From positions 105,911 to 169,910 of the forward strand of contig JANQPF010000027.1 in NCBI GenBank assembly GCA_028285415.1: a DNA stretch of 64,000 nt, written 5' to 3'. A model generated the notes under the pieces. That model saw nothing but the letters and a program-made list of their open reading frames with translations. It made no database searches and was not told the DNA's origin. Every line of letters begins with the position of its first letter. Positions within the stretch are counted from its first letter, which is position 1. Source of the stretch: Pseudomonadales bacterium (GTDB lineage Bacteria; Pseudomonadota; Gammaproteobacteria; Pseudomonadales; Azotimanducaceae). Made by a program: the position numbers and the translations under genes. Positions 56,379 through 64,000 of the stretch are shown in pieces.

Positions 56379-56407
56379 CGCGTGCCCATCGAGGTGGAGC
56401 TGCGTCC

Positions 56408-57151
56408 ATGGCTAATCCACAACCTGCCGAGAACGGTCTGGTGCAGGAGGTCACGCCGGACAGCCGCTACCTGGAAACGCGCGGAGATATCGAACGCTGC
56501 CTGAAGGAACTGCGTGATCATCGCTCCACGCTGACCATCCGCGTCGACGGTGACCCCGAGTCTTATACCTGCAAGCTCCTCGACGTTGTCGGCGATGACT
56601 TCCTCATCGAGGACATCACGCCGCGGACCGGGCTGTCCGCCGTCAGACAGGCGAAAAAACTGTCCATCGCAGCGCGCACCCGCGGCACGTTCGTGTTCAT
56701 CGAAGACGCCCGCGTCAGCAAGGCTGATGAAGAACGGGGCATCCCGTTCTTCCACATCCCGCTACCGAAGACGATGCTTTACCACCAGCGGCGTCGTGCC
56801 GCGCGATTCCGTCTGCCGCTGCGGGTCACCGCCAATGGCAGCAGCATCACGCTCTTCGGCGACGCCAACATGACGGGACGCATCATCGACATTTCCGCCG
56901 GTGGTTGCCGCGCTGAATTTGATCTTCCCGTCAGCGCGAGCGTCGCCAACGATCAGGTCATTGAAGAATGCGCGATCACGATCCCCAAGCTGCTGGAGAT
57001 TCACAGCGAAGCGGTGATCCGCCACCACCACGAGAACAAGCACACCAATACGCTGGTCTGCGGCATCGAGTTGACCAGGATGCATGTCACCGATCGTCGC
57101 CGTCTGGAGCACTTCATCCAGACCATCGCGAAGTCGGCTGAAACTGCCTAG
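56408..57151 (+). CDS. YcgR/FlgZ-like PilZ-domain c-di-GMP effector
   Basis: The 247-residue protein has an N-terminal YcgR domain (about 25-120) and a C-terminal PilZ domain. The c-di-GMP-binding RxxxR lies in QRRRAARFR (Arg129/Arg133) and DISAGG (161-166) supplies the second motif. Such proteins slow the motor when c-di-GMP rises. Position after flgN matches flgZ of Pseudomonas. Confidence 0.92.
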   Translation: MANPQPAENGLVQEVTPDSRYLETRGDIERCLKELRDHRSTLTIRVDGDPESYTCKLLDVVGDDFLIEDITPRTGLSAVRQAKKLSIAARTRGTFVFIEDARVSKADEERGIPFFHIPLPKTMLYHQRRRAARFRLPLRVTANGSSITLFGDANMTGRIIDISAGGCRAEFDLPVSASVANDQVIEECAITIPKLLEIHSEAVIRHHHENKHTNTLVCGIELTRMHVTDRRRLEHFIQTIAKSAETA

Positions 57152-57155
57152 CGCT

Positions 57156-57788
57156 TCACTCGTCCTGTGTGTGATCGCGCCAGTGCTGGTAGCGCTCCCA
57201 GTCCGCGGGTACGTCCACATCCCATATTTCGGACAGGCAAAGCACGCTGAGGCCCTGTGCTTCAGCGCGCACGATTGACGTGTCGAGCACGTCAGCCGTG
57301 CTCCACGGCATGTCCCGGAAGAGCGGCAGCCAGCGGGCGGCCGGCAGATTGTTCAAAGCAATGAGTCCATACCCGCCGTCCTCGGCGGGGCCCAGCACAA
57401 GATCAGCCTCGTCCAGCGCCGCAAACGCTGCTCCGACGTACGCAGCGTCGATGGGCGGGCAGTCCGTGCCGAGCAGACAGACCGCCCCGTGACCATCGTC
57501 AAACAAGTGTTTGAACACACCAGCCATGCGCTGGCCCAGATCTCCTGAATCTTGGACGGCATGGGTAAAACCATGTGCTGCTGCCCAGCGATCCGTCTCT
57601 GGTGTCTGCACGGTCACCCACAGCGTACGCGTCGCCTCGACCGCCTGCATTCGCAGAAGCGTCGCCTCCACCAGCTCGACGTGCGCTGCCAGCGCGCCTT
57701 CCTCACCCAGCAACGGCTGCAGGCGGGTTTTTGTTACCCCCGCCTGCGGTGTACGCGCGAAGACCGCCAGCGCGGACGATTGTGTCAT
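57156..57788 (-). CDS. TIGR04282/DUF2064 family glycosyltransferase
   Basis: The 210-residue protein has a nucleotidyltransferase-like GT-A fold: FARTPQAGVTKTRLQPLLG at the N-terminus, VCLLGTDCPPIDAAYV in the middle and LGPAEDGGYGLIAL after it. The family is named for arsenosugar biosynthesis in some bacteria, but no arsenic genes occur here, so the substrate is unknown. Its start overlaps the next gene's end by 4 nt, making a pair. Confidence 0.82.
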   Translation of the reverse strand: MTQSSALAVFARTPQAGVTKTRLQPLLGEEGALAAHVELVEATLLRMQAVEATRTLWVTVQTPETDRWAAAHGFTHAVQDSGDLGQRMAGVFKHLFDDGHGAVCLLGTDCPPIDAAYVGAAFAALDEADLVLGPAEDGGYGLIALNNLPAARWLPLFRDMPWSTADVLDTSIVRAEAQGLSVLCLSEIWDVDVPADWERYQHWRDHTQDE

Positions 57789-58558
57789 GTGTGACCATCG
57801 TCATACGGCGGGTGCGAGCGCTGACTGTCACTTGCGCCATAGTAGCGCCGGTAGAGGTCCTCGGCCGATGCGCCGCGAAAGTACAGCCAGCGATACAGCC
57901 ACATAGTGAGCACGGTGCGTATGACCCCTTGACGGCGCCAGCGCCGCGCCGACGCGTACACGCGTATGGCAGGCGCACGATAGAGACCCGGTACGTTTCT
58001 CTTCAGCCGTTTGCTTACCTCTACGTCTTCCATGAGCGGCTGGACCGGATAGCCGCCGACCTCGGCCAGCAGGCTTCGGTGAAAGAACATGGCCTGATCG
58101 CCCGTGCAGATGCGGGTCAGCCGGGAACGAAAGTTCATCATCGACGCAATGACGTTCAGGCCGGGCAGCGCAACGTCAAAACGACCCCAACACGGTTCTC
58201 CACCCGTAATCATTTTGCGCACGTATTCGAACGCGTTGTCGTCGATACGGGTATCAGCGTGCAGAATCCACAGCCAGGGTGCCGTTCCTGCGTCAATGCC
58301 GGCAGCAATCTGCCCACCCCGGGAAGGACACGCGGCAATGTAATTGCCGCGCCCGCTCACCAGCGCCGCGGTTTCTGCCGATCCGGTGCCGTCCACGACC
58401 CAGACGTCCAGAGCCCATGCCTGTAGTTGAGCCAACAGGCCGTCCAACGCCTCATCGTTCTGCCAGACAGGCACCACAACCTGCAGGCACGTTTGCGTTG
58501 TCGATAGCGCCTCGGACGACACTCGTTTCCCTGACCTTGTCCTGAATTGGACGCGCAT
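57785..58558 (-). CDS. TIGR04283 family glycosyltransferase (GT2)
   Basis: The 257-residue protein has a GT2 fold: LQVVVPVWQNDEALDGLLAQ, a DxD-like ILHADTRID and GDQAMFFHRSLLAEVGGYP, then MEDVEVSKRLKR. It pairs with the TIGR04282 gene, a common two-gene arrangement. The start is uncertain: the ATG at 58558 has GAGG 4 nt upstream but overlaps the Cys-rich gene by 107 nt; a GTG at 58522 with AGGGA upstream reduces the overlap. Confidence 0.82.
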   Translation of the reverse strand: MRVQFRTRSGKRVSSEALSTTQTCLQVVVPVWQNDEALDGLLAQLQAWALDVWVVDGTGSAETAALVSGRGNYIAACPSRGGQIAAGIDAGTAPWLWILHADTRIDDNAFEYVRKMITGGEPCWGRFDVALPGLNVIASMMNFRSRLTRICTGDQAMFFHRSLLAEVGGYPVQPLMEDVEVSKRLKRNVPGLYRAPAIRVYASARRWRRQGVIRTVLTMWLYRWLYFRGASAEDLYRRYYGASDSQRSHPPYDDGHT

Positions 58559-58865
58559 TGTGCCTCATGCCATGATGAACATCACACACGCGTACGCCAT
58601 CGTATTGCCGCGATTGCGCTCGCCAAACCCGTACTTCAGGGCAGTCGGCAGCTGGAACGCCTTCGTACAGGGGCACTCCGCGCAAAGTGACCGGCGGCTC
58701 CCCGGGCTCGCAGCGCTGGTCTGGCTGACTGGAGAGACACGCTGGCAACGTGTGCCGCGCGGCGGCGGCAGACCTGCATTCCGTTTTGGCAATCCCGTCG
58801 ATGCAAACGCACGAGCATTCGAGGGGTTGCGGCAACGCCAGCAAGAGCCAGATGAGATTCCACAT
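58452..58865 (-). CDS. Small Cys-rich exported protein, unknown
   Basis: A 137-residue reading frame starts MWNLIWLLLALPQPLECSCV. This looks like a short signal peptide followed by a Cys-rich mature part with about ten cysteines. The ATG at 58865 has a strong GGAGGA Shine-Dalgarno sequence at 6-nt spacing. Its last third runs over the start of the glycosyltransferase gene in another frame. The true 3' end may have been changed by a frameshift near 58560. I recognise no family; a disulfide-rich periplasmic protein is the likely form. Confidence 0.5.
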   Translation of the reverse strand: MWNLIWLLLALPQPLECSCVCIDGIAKTECRSAAAARHTLPACLSSQPDQRCEPGEPPVTLRGVPLYEGVPAADCPEVRVWRAQSRQYDGVRVCDVHHGMRHNARPIQDKVRETSVVRGAIDNANVPAGCGACLAER

Positions 58866-59041
58866 GATGATCCTCCGACGGTGCTGACACTTCAGCGCAG
58901 ATCCGGCGTCGAATCTGTGCGTCAGACGCTACAAACCCTGTCCGCTCGGAGACGTTTTGACTGACAGCATGAGCTTGCACACGTCGCGGCGATACGCTTA
59001 AGTAGCGCGTTTCGCATCGAGTTTGAGGGAGTTGGGAACCG

Positions 59042-60727
59042 TTGTACGAACAGTATCAGGAAGTCTGGAACGCGCTGACGGCAGAAGGCGCTGATTTTGA
59101 AATTGCCGTGGAGAACATCCGCGGCAATCCCACGCGCATCTACAAAAACGCACCGGCAAACCTGCGGGATATCTGGGCAAGCTCCATCCAGTTCGGTGAT
59201 GCCGATTATCTGGTCTATGAGAATGAGCGACTGACGTATGCCCGGGCGCATGCTCAGGTGGCAAGCGTCGTGCAGTGGCTGCGCGCTCAGGGGGTCGAGC
59301 CAGGCGACCGGGTTGCCATTGCCATGCGCAACTACCCGGAGTGGCTTTTGACTTACTGGGCAACGCTTGCGGCAGGTGCCACCGTTGTCGGCATGAACGC
59401 CTGGTGGACCGGCCCGGAGATGGTCTATGCCATCAACGACTCCCAGCCGAAGGTGATTGTGCTCGACGTGGAGCGCTTCGAGCGCGTGGACGCGCACCGC
59501 AACGAGATAGGTGATGTGCAGCTGGTCGGTGTGCGGTTTGAGCACGCCGGCGTCACCCCGTGGGATACCATCACCGGTGCTGCAGCCGAGCTGCCGCCCA
59601 TTCAGATTGACCCGGACAGTGATGCCTGCATCTTCTATACGTCCGGAACCACCGGTCACCCCAAGGGGGCGGAACTGACGCACCGCGGCTGTGTCAGCAA
59701 CATCTTTTCCATGATGTTTGCGGGGGCGCTCCTCAAGGAAATTGGCGTGCGCAATGGTGTCGTCGATGCCGACGCCCCGCCGCCAACGCCGGCAGCCCTG
59801 GTGACGACGCCGCTGTTTCACGTCACCGCCAACAACTGCGTTGCCCACGGCACCACGCTCGGTGGCGGCAAACTCGTGCATATGTACAAGTGGGATGCGG
59901 GCGAGGCGCTGCGCCTCATCGAAGGAGAAAAGATCACCGCGTTGACCGGCGTCCCGGTCATGGCGCGGGAGGTCATGGCACACCCGGATTTTGCCACCAC
60001 GGATACCTCATCGCTCATCAGCATGGGCGGTGGCGGCGCGCAGCTGCAGCCGGACCTCGTCGGCAAAATAGACAAGACCGTCGCCAACGCGCGCCCGAAT
60101 ACCGGCTACGGAATGACCGAAACCTGCGGCATCATCACCTCTATCGGCGGGGATTTTTTTGTCGACAAGCCCGAAAGCTGTGGCCCGGCCATGCCGTGTT
60201 ACGAGACCAGGGTCGTCGACCCGGACGGCAACGAAGTGTCTCCAGGTGAATCCGGCGAGCTGCTGGTTCGCGGCGCACAGGTCATTCGCGGCTACATCAA
60301 CCGCGAGGAAGCCACCGCCGAGTCCATTGTGGACGGCTGGCTGCATACCGGGGATGTCGCCCGCATCGACGAACACGGCTTCATCTTCATTGTCGACCGG
60401 CTCAAGGACATGGTGCTGCGGGGCGGCGAGAACGTCTTCTGCGCCGAAGTTGAAAGCGCGCTCTTCGAGCATCCGGCCGTTGCAGAGTGTTCCGTCTTCG
60501 GCGTGGCTGACGATCGCCTCGGCGAAGAAGTTGCCGCGGCCATCCATTTGAAAGGCGGTGCGGAGGTGACGGCCGACACGCTGCGCGCGCATCTGCGCGA
60601 ACTGATTGCAGGCCACAAGGTACCGCGCTACATCTGGTTTACCGACGAGCCGCTGCCGCGCAACGCTTCCGGCAAGTTTCTGAAGCGTGAGCTCCGCGAG
60701 TCCCTGGATCTCGACGCGGCGGTGTAG
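59042..60727 (+). CDS. AMP-forming acyl-CoA synthetase (FadD-like)
   Basis: The 561-residue ANL-superfamily enzyme has the P-loop motif FYTSGTTGHPKGAELTHRG (about 200-218), GYGMTETCG (about 358), GWLHTGDVARIDEHG and the catalytic Lys in NASGKFLKREL. It activates a carboxylic acid through an acyl-adenylate to the CoA thioester. The start is a TTG 5 nt after a GGAGTTGGGAACCG stretch. Chain-length preference cannot be read. It faces the MatB-like gene with an 11-nt gap. Confidence 0.88.
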   Translation: MYEQYQEVWNALTAEGADFEIAVENIRGNPTRIYKNAPANLRDIWASSIQFGDADYLVYENERLTYARAHAQVASVVQWLRAQGVEPGDRVAIAMRNYPEWLLTYWATLAAGATVVGMNAWWTGPEMVYAINDSQPKVIVLDVERFERVDAHRNEIGDVQLVGVRFEHAGVTPWDTITGAAAELPPIQIDPDSDACIFYTSGTTGHPKGAELTHRGCVSNIFSMMFAGALLKEIGVRNGVVDADAPPPTPAALVTTPLFHVTANNCVAHGTTLGGGKLVHMYKWDAGEALRLIEGEKITALTGVPVMAREVMAHPDFATTDTSSLISMGGGGAQLQPDLVGKIDKTVANARPNTGYGMTETCGIITSIGGDFFVDKPESCGPAMPCYETRVVDPDGNEVSPGESGELLVRGAQVIRGYINREEATAESIVDGWLHTGDVARIDEHGFIFIVDRLKDMVLRGGENVFCAEVESALFEHPAVAECSVFGVADDRLGEEVAAAIHLKGGAEVTADTLRAHLRELIAGHKVPRYIWFTDEPLPRNASGKFLKRELRESLDLDAAV

Positions 60728-60738
60728 CCGTCAGCGCA

Positions 60739-62214
60739 TCAGTCGCTGAATAAGTCGGCGTACTGTTCTCGCAGCAGGTTTTTCTGCACTTTGCCCATCG
60801 TGTTGCGCGGCAGACTGTCGACGTTGATGACCTGTTTCGGCTGCTTGAAACGTGCCAGCTGATCGGCGAGCGCGGCGTCAATGTCCGTCAACGCAACGGC
60901 CTTTCCCGCCGGCACGACTACGGCGACCACACCCTCGCCGAAATCGGCGTGCGGCACCCCGATGACTGCACTTTCCTGCACCTCGGGCATGTCGTCCAGC
61001 AGGCGTTCGACCTCTTTGGGATACACGTTGTAGCCGCCGGTGATCACAAGATCTTTGGCACGCCCGACAATCGCGAGCCTGCCGTCTTCGGCCAGCGTGC
61101 CGAGATCGCCGGTGATGAAGTAACCGTCTTCTCGTATCTCCTCGGCCGTTTTGTCCGGCATGCGCCAGTAGCCGCTGAAGACGCTCGGGCCCCGAACCTC
61201 TATCGTGCCGACTTCTCCGGCGGGCACCGGGACACCGTTGTCGTCCGCCACGCGCAGCTCGAGCCCTGGCAGCGCGTATCCCACGGTGGCCGGGATGCGC
61301 TCGCCATCGAGGGGATTGGTGGTGTTGATGATCGTTTCGCTCATGCCGTAGCGTTCGAGAATGCGGTGCCCCGTGCGGGCTTGCCACTCCTCGAAAACCT
61401 GCTCGGTCAGCGGCGCCGAACCGCAGATGAATACGCGGATGTGATCCAGAGACGCGGCGGGAAAGGCCGGCTCCGCCAGGAGTCGTGTATAGAAGGTTGG
61501 CACCCCCATCATCACGGTGCACTGCCCCAGCATGGCCATGACTTCCGCGGCATTGAACTTTGGCAGAAACACCATGGGTGTGCCGTTCAAAAGCGCACAG
61601 TGGCTGGAAATGAAGAGACCGTGCACGTGAAAGATCGGCAGCGCATGCAGCAACACGTCATCGGACTGCCATCCCCACGCGTTGCTGAGGCCGTGCGCGT
61701 TGCTGGCAAGATTGCCGTGAGTCAGCATCGCTCCCTTGCTGCGGCCGGTGGTGCCCGAGGTATAGAGAATGGCCGCGAGGTCGTCACTCGTGCGCTCGGC
61801 AATCTCAATCTCAGCCTGTCCGGGCATCGCGTCGATGAGACTGCCCTGCCCCGCGGCGTCGAGCGTCAGGCTCGCGACGTCGCTCCGGGGTTGTGCACCG
61901 ACAAAGAGTCTCGGCTCGGCATCTCCCACAAAATAGTCGAGCTCCGCGGATGTGTAGGCCGTGTTGAGCGGCACATAGACACCGCCAACGCAGAGGGTGG
62001 CAAGGTAAAGACACAGGTTTTCCGCCGACTTTTCCACCTGCACGACCACCCGATCGCCGGGCTCGACACCCTGTTCCCTCAGCACCGAACCCAGCCGGGC
62101 AACGTACGCCGTCACGTCGCTGTAACGCCAGACCCCGCCATCCGCAAGACGCAGGCAATCACCATCCGCATGGTCGGCAAACGCCGCCTGCAATTCGACA
62201 TAGAAGTTAGACAA
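60739..62214 (-). CDS. MatB-like malonyl-CoA synthetase
   Basis: The 491-residue AMP-forming synthetase has LYTSGTTGRSKGAMLTHGNL, then ERYGMSETIINTTNPLDGER, which is the MatB/ACSF3 signature (YGMTET followed by NPLDGER). Further motifs are YFITGDLG and the catalytic Lys in NTMGKVQKNLL. MatB enzymes make malonyl- or methylmalonyl-CoA from the free acid. The start is a TTG. No malonate decarboxylase or transporter is adjacent. Confidence 0.82.
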   Translation of the reverse strand: MSNFYVELQAAFADHADGDCLRLADGGVWRYSDVTAYVARLGSVLREQGVEPGDRVVVQVEKSAENLCLYLATLCVGGVYVPLNTAYTSAELDYFVGDAEPRLFVGAQPRSDVASLTLDAAGQGSLIDAMPGQAEIEIAERTSDDLAAILYTSGTTGRSKGAMLTHGNLASNAHGLSNAWGWQSDDVLLHALPIFHVHGLFISSHCALLNGTPMVFLPKFNAAEVMAMLGQCTVMMGVPTFYTRLLAEPAFPAASLDHIRVFICGSAPLTEQVFEEWQARTGHRILERYGMSETIINTTNPLDGERIPATVGYALPGLELRVADDNGVPVPAGEVGTIEVRGPSVFSGYWRMPDKTAEEIREDGYFITGDLGTLAEDGRLAIVGRAKDLVITGGYNVYPKEVERLLDDMPEVQESAVIGVPHADFGEGVVAVVVPAGKAVALTDIDAALADQLARFKQPKQVINVDSLPRNTMGKVQKNLLREQYADLFSD

Positions 62215-62315
62215 TGGTCCCCCGCTTCGGCCCCTGGCAATGAGCGGCCATTATAGAATTGCGAGGCGTTTTGGAGAAACTGGCAATAACTGGTTGATTT
62301 AAAGTGAATTAAGGA

Positions 62316-62344
62316 TTGCCACTTACCAGGCGATCTGCTAATTT
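62316..62344 (+). promoter_or_regulatory. Sigma-70 promoter of the structured RNA
   Basis: TTGCCA (62316-62321, five of six consensus bases) and TAATTT (62339-62344) are separated by 17 nt, with a TG extension one base before the -10 element. Transcription would start near 62351, directly at the first hairpin. Confidence 0.5.
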
Positions 62345-62350
62345 TCGTCG

Positions 62351-62552
62351 CTCAAGCCCTGCCGGGTTTGGGGGTAGGTAAAGACACCGGGCACAATCGC
62401 CGGTGCAGCTTGAAGGCTGGCAAGTCGTAACAGGCCAGCCAAATTGTAGGAAGGTGCTGGTTTTGAGGGAAAAACAGCACCGCAACGTCTCTAGATTCCC
62501 AGCAAGACAATAATAATTGGGATTTTGAGCCGCCGGATCCGGCGGCTTTTTT
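62351..62552 (+). ncRNA. Unidentified structured RNA upstream of aroA
   Basis: The 395-nt gap between the MatB-like gene and aroA (62215-62609) holds no gene but a run of hairpins. Stem 1 is 62351-62372 (CAAGCCC/GGGTTTG, loop TGCC). Stem 2 is 62385-62405 (CACCGG/CCGGTG). Stem 3 is 62415-62440 (GGCTGGC/GCCAGCC). Stem 4 is 62453-62481: GGTGCTG and TTTT pair with AAAA and CAGCACC around one bulged G, leaving the loop GAGGGA. An intrinsic terminator ends the unit. The loop of stem 4 contains AGGGA, which fits the ANGGA core bound by CsrA/RsmA. It could be a trans-acting sRNA or a leader. I match it to no known family. Confidence 0.6.
62529..62552 (+). terminator. Intrinsic terminator before aroA
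   Basis: The perfect palindrome GCCGCCGGATCCGGCGGC (62529-62546) is followed at once by six T residues. This is a textbook rho-independent terminator on the plus strand, ending the structured RNA 57 nt before the aroA start. Confidence 0.9.
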
Positions 62553-62609
62553 ATGCCTGGGACATTTTCACGTTAGAATGCCCATTGTCTCGCTAAGTGC
62601 TTGAAAACC

Positions 62610-63893
62610 ATGGCTGCCAATCTTTACAAAATCCCTGCGGTGCAAGGCCGCGTGTGCGGACCGGTAACGCTGCCCGGGAGCAAATCGATTGCGCTGCGTC
62701 ACATTGCGATGGCGGCACTGGCAGAGGGTGAGACCCGTCTGCAGGGCATCCCCGTCTGCGACGATACCGACGCCATGCTCGACTGCGTGCAGGCACTGGG
62801 TGTGGGCGTGACGCGCAAAGACGACGTTGTGCATCTGACCGGACCCATGGACCGAACCTCGCCGGCCATTCTGAATGCCAGAATGAGCGGCGCCTCGATG
62901 CGCCTGCTGCTCGGTCTGGCCGCGCTGCGCGAAGCGCCCACCCGAATTGACGGGCACGAGTCATTGCGCGCGCGCACCAACGCGCCGCTTCTCGACGTAT
63001 TGCGCGCGCATGGCTGCAGGGTGGACGATACCAATGGCTGCCTGCCGACAACGGTGGAAGGTCCGCTGCAGGCACCGGCTGAGCTCATCATCGACGGCTC
63101 GCTCTCGAGTCAGTACGTGACGGCGCTGCTCCTCTGCGCGCCCTACTTTGCGATCGGCGAGCGCCAGGTCATTCGCATCAGCGGCACGCTGGTATCGCGT
63201 CCATACGTGAACATCACGCTCCACGAGATGAATAAACGCAGCGTCGAGGCGCACTGGACTGCCGGCGATCAGCTGCAGGTGACAACCGAGCCCTATCAGG
63301 CCGGTGACTTCATCGTCGAAGGTGACGCCACTGCGGCCTCCTACTTCGCCGCACTGGCGACGCTGCATGGCGGTGACATTGAACTTACGAACCTCGGTGC
63401 GGAGACGCGCCAGGGCGATTACCGGTTTCTCGAAGTCATGGAGACGCTGGGCGCTACCGTCGAACGTGACGAGGGACGCACTCGCATTCGCGGCCCGAAG
63501 CGACTGAACGCGATCGAAAGCATCGACATGAACGCCATGCCCGACGCCGCTCTGACGCTCATGACGCTGGCTCCGCTGCTGCCCGGGCCGCTGCACATTT
63601 CCGGGCTCAGCACGCTGCGACACAAAGAGTGTGACCGGCTGGCCTGCCCCGCTCGTGAGTTTGCAGCGATGGGCGTGATCGCGCACGAGCATGACGATGC
63701 CATCGACATCGAACCCGCCGAGCTGACGCAGATCCGCGCCCATACGCTCAACACCTATCACGACCACCGCATGGCCATGGCCTTCTCGGTCCTCGGCAGC
63801 GCGACGGGACAGCTGGCCGTGGACGACAAAGCAGTGGTCGACAAAACCTATCCCGAATACTGGAGTGACTATCAGGCGGTAACCGGCACATGA
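62610..63893 (+). CDS. aroA: AroA, 3-phosphoshikimate 1-carboxyvinyltransferase (EPSP synthase)
   Basis: The 427-residue enzyme joins shikimate-3-phosphate and phosphoenolpyruvate. Visible motifs are LPGSKSIALRHIAMAALAEG, the SSQ triad in SSQYVTALLLCAP, the catalytic Asp in MPDAALTLMTLAPL, RHKECDRLA, YHDHRMAMAFSVLG and VDKTYPEYW. The substrate loop usually reading GNAGTxxR reads RMSGASMR, losing the Asn and Thr. I prefer the ATG at 62610 over the TTG at 62601. It is not next to serC, tyrA, cmk or rpsA as in most gammaproteobacteria, and overlaps the next gene by 4 nt. Confidence 0.9.
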   Translation: MAANLYKIPAVQGRVCGPVTLPGSKSIALRHIAMAALAEGETRLQGIPVCDDTDAMLDCVQALGVGVTRKDDVVHLTGPMDRTSPAILNARMSGASMRLLLGLAALREAPTRIDGHESLRARTNAPLLDVLRAHGCRVDDTNGCLPTTVEGPLQAPAELIIDGSLSSQYVTALLLCAPYFAIGERQVIRISGTLVSRPYVNITLHEMNKRSVEAHWTAGDQLQVTTEPYQAGDFIVEGDATAASYFAALATLHGGDIELTNLGAETRQGDYRFLEVMETLGATVERDEGRTRIRGPKRLNAIESIDMNAMPDAALTLMTLAPLLPGPLHISGLSTLRHKECDRLACPAREFAAMGVIAHEHDDAIDIEPAELTQIRAHTLNTYHDHRMAMAFSVLGSATGQLAVDDKAVVDKTYPEYWSDYQAVTGT

Positions 63894-64000
63894 GTCGCCC
63901 CGGGGCCTCCGTTGTCAGGCTCTACAGACTACTCGGCCCCGGCATCGTTTTCGCCGCCGCTGCGATTGGCGTTTCCCATCTCGTTCAGTCGACCCGGGCG
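63890..64000 (+). CDS. Nramp-family divalent metal transporter, N-terminus (truncated by window edge)
   Basis: Thirty-seven codons are present. After a short cytoplasmic start, LLGPGIVFAAAAIGVSHLVQ and STRA form the start of the first membrane helix of Nramp-type transporters. The ATG overlaps the aroA stop by 4 nt (ATGA), implying cotranscription. Only the N-terminus is visible, so substrate is not assignable. Confidence 0.7.
   Translation, partial: MSRPGASVVRLYRLLGPGIVFAAAAIGVSHLVQSTRA

Noticed and set aside
58560..58964. 134-codon plus-strand frame over the Cys-rich gene
   Set aside because: It lacks a ribosome binding site and domain; the minus-strand frame has a strong GGAGGA site and a signal-like start.
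58922..59983. 353-codon open frame on the minus strand
   Set aside because: It is antisense to the well-supported acyl-CoA synthetase and shows no domain or signal; a high-GC shadow.
60949..62256. 435-codon open frame on the plus strand
   Set aside because: It is fully antisense to the MatB-like gene, has no recognisable domain, and mirrors the codon pattern of a high-GC gene.
62422..62432. AAGTCGTAACA string resembling the 16S rRNA 3' region
   Set aside because: It is a short chance match within a hairpin loop; no flanking rRNA sequence is present.
62453..62490. Resemblance to cobalamin riboswitch pieces (GGTG, CCGCAAC) before aroA
   Set aside because: The pieces are in the wrong order and the core B12-box is absent; stems follow a different layout.

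Overview
The window is chromosomal DNA of high GC content (roughly 60% by eye, not computed) from a polarly flagellated gammaproteobacterium. The flagellar regulators (FleQ and FleR sigma-54 activators, FlhF/FleN, FliA/FlgM), the MotC/MotD-type stator and the FlgZ-type PilZ brake are those of the Pseudomonas/Marinobacter/Vibrio grade. I cannot place the species; a marine lineage is plausible.

Layout. (1) 1-1557: the end of an unidentified gene, an unknown lipoprotein and a methyltransferase. (2) 1624-7643: an iron-sulfur assembly operon, sufB-C-D-S-A-T-E, behind a promoter overlapped by an IscR-type operator. (3) 7681-11124: one very large predicted secreted protein with helical repeats, lower in GC than its surroundings and not assignable. 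(4) 11307-54554: an almost uninterrupted minus-strand flagellar supercluster. In transcription order it reads flgBCDEFGHIJKL, flagellin, flaG, fliDST, fleQ, fleR, fliEFGHIJ, an hsbA-hsbR-hpt partner-switching module, fliKLMNOPQR, flhBAF, fleN, fliA, motC, motD, a small unknown ORF and a DUF2802 gene. (5) 54824-57151, plus strand: flgA, flgM, flgN and a PilZ gene. (6) 57156-58865: two glycosyltransferases of the TIGR04282/TIGR04283 type and a small Cys-rich exported protein. (7) 59042-62214: two tail-to-tail acyl-CoA synthetases, one MatB-like. (8) 62316-62552: an unannotated structured RNA with its own promoter and intrinsic terminator. (9) 62610-64000: an isolated aroA and the start of an Nramp-family transporter.

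How it works together. The flagellar block encodes rod, hook, rings, export gate, ATPase, C-ring, filament, cap, chaperones and one stator pair. A near-perfect sigma-54 promoter precedes flgB, and sigma-28 promoters precede the flagellin gene and flgM, giving the usual tiers: FleQ/RpoN, then FliA released from FlgM. Several control parts look altered. The FleS/FlrB kinase is absent and the FleR/FlrC receiver has lost its catalytic residues. FleQ lacks the LFRS c-di-GMP motif. FlhF has degenerate G3 and G4 motifs. The che genes usually found between fliA and motC, and cheV/cheR beside flgA, are missing. All large extracellular axial proteins except FlgL are oversized and carry duplicated or shared beta-rich modules.

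No CRISPR array, insertion sequence, prophage, tRNA or rRNA was recognised. The candidates most likely to be new are the structured RNA before aroA, the 1147-residue exported repeat protein, and the kinase-less FleQ/FleR pair.
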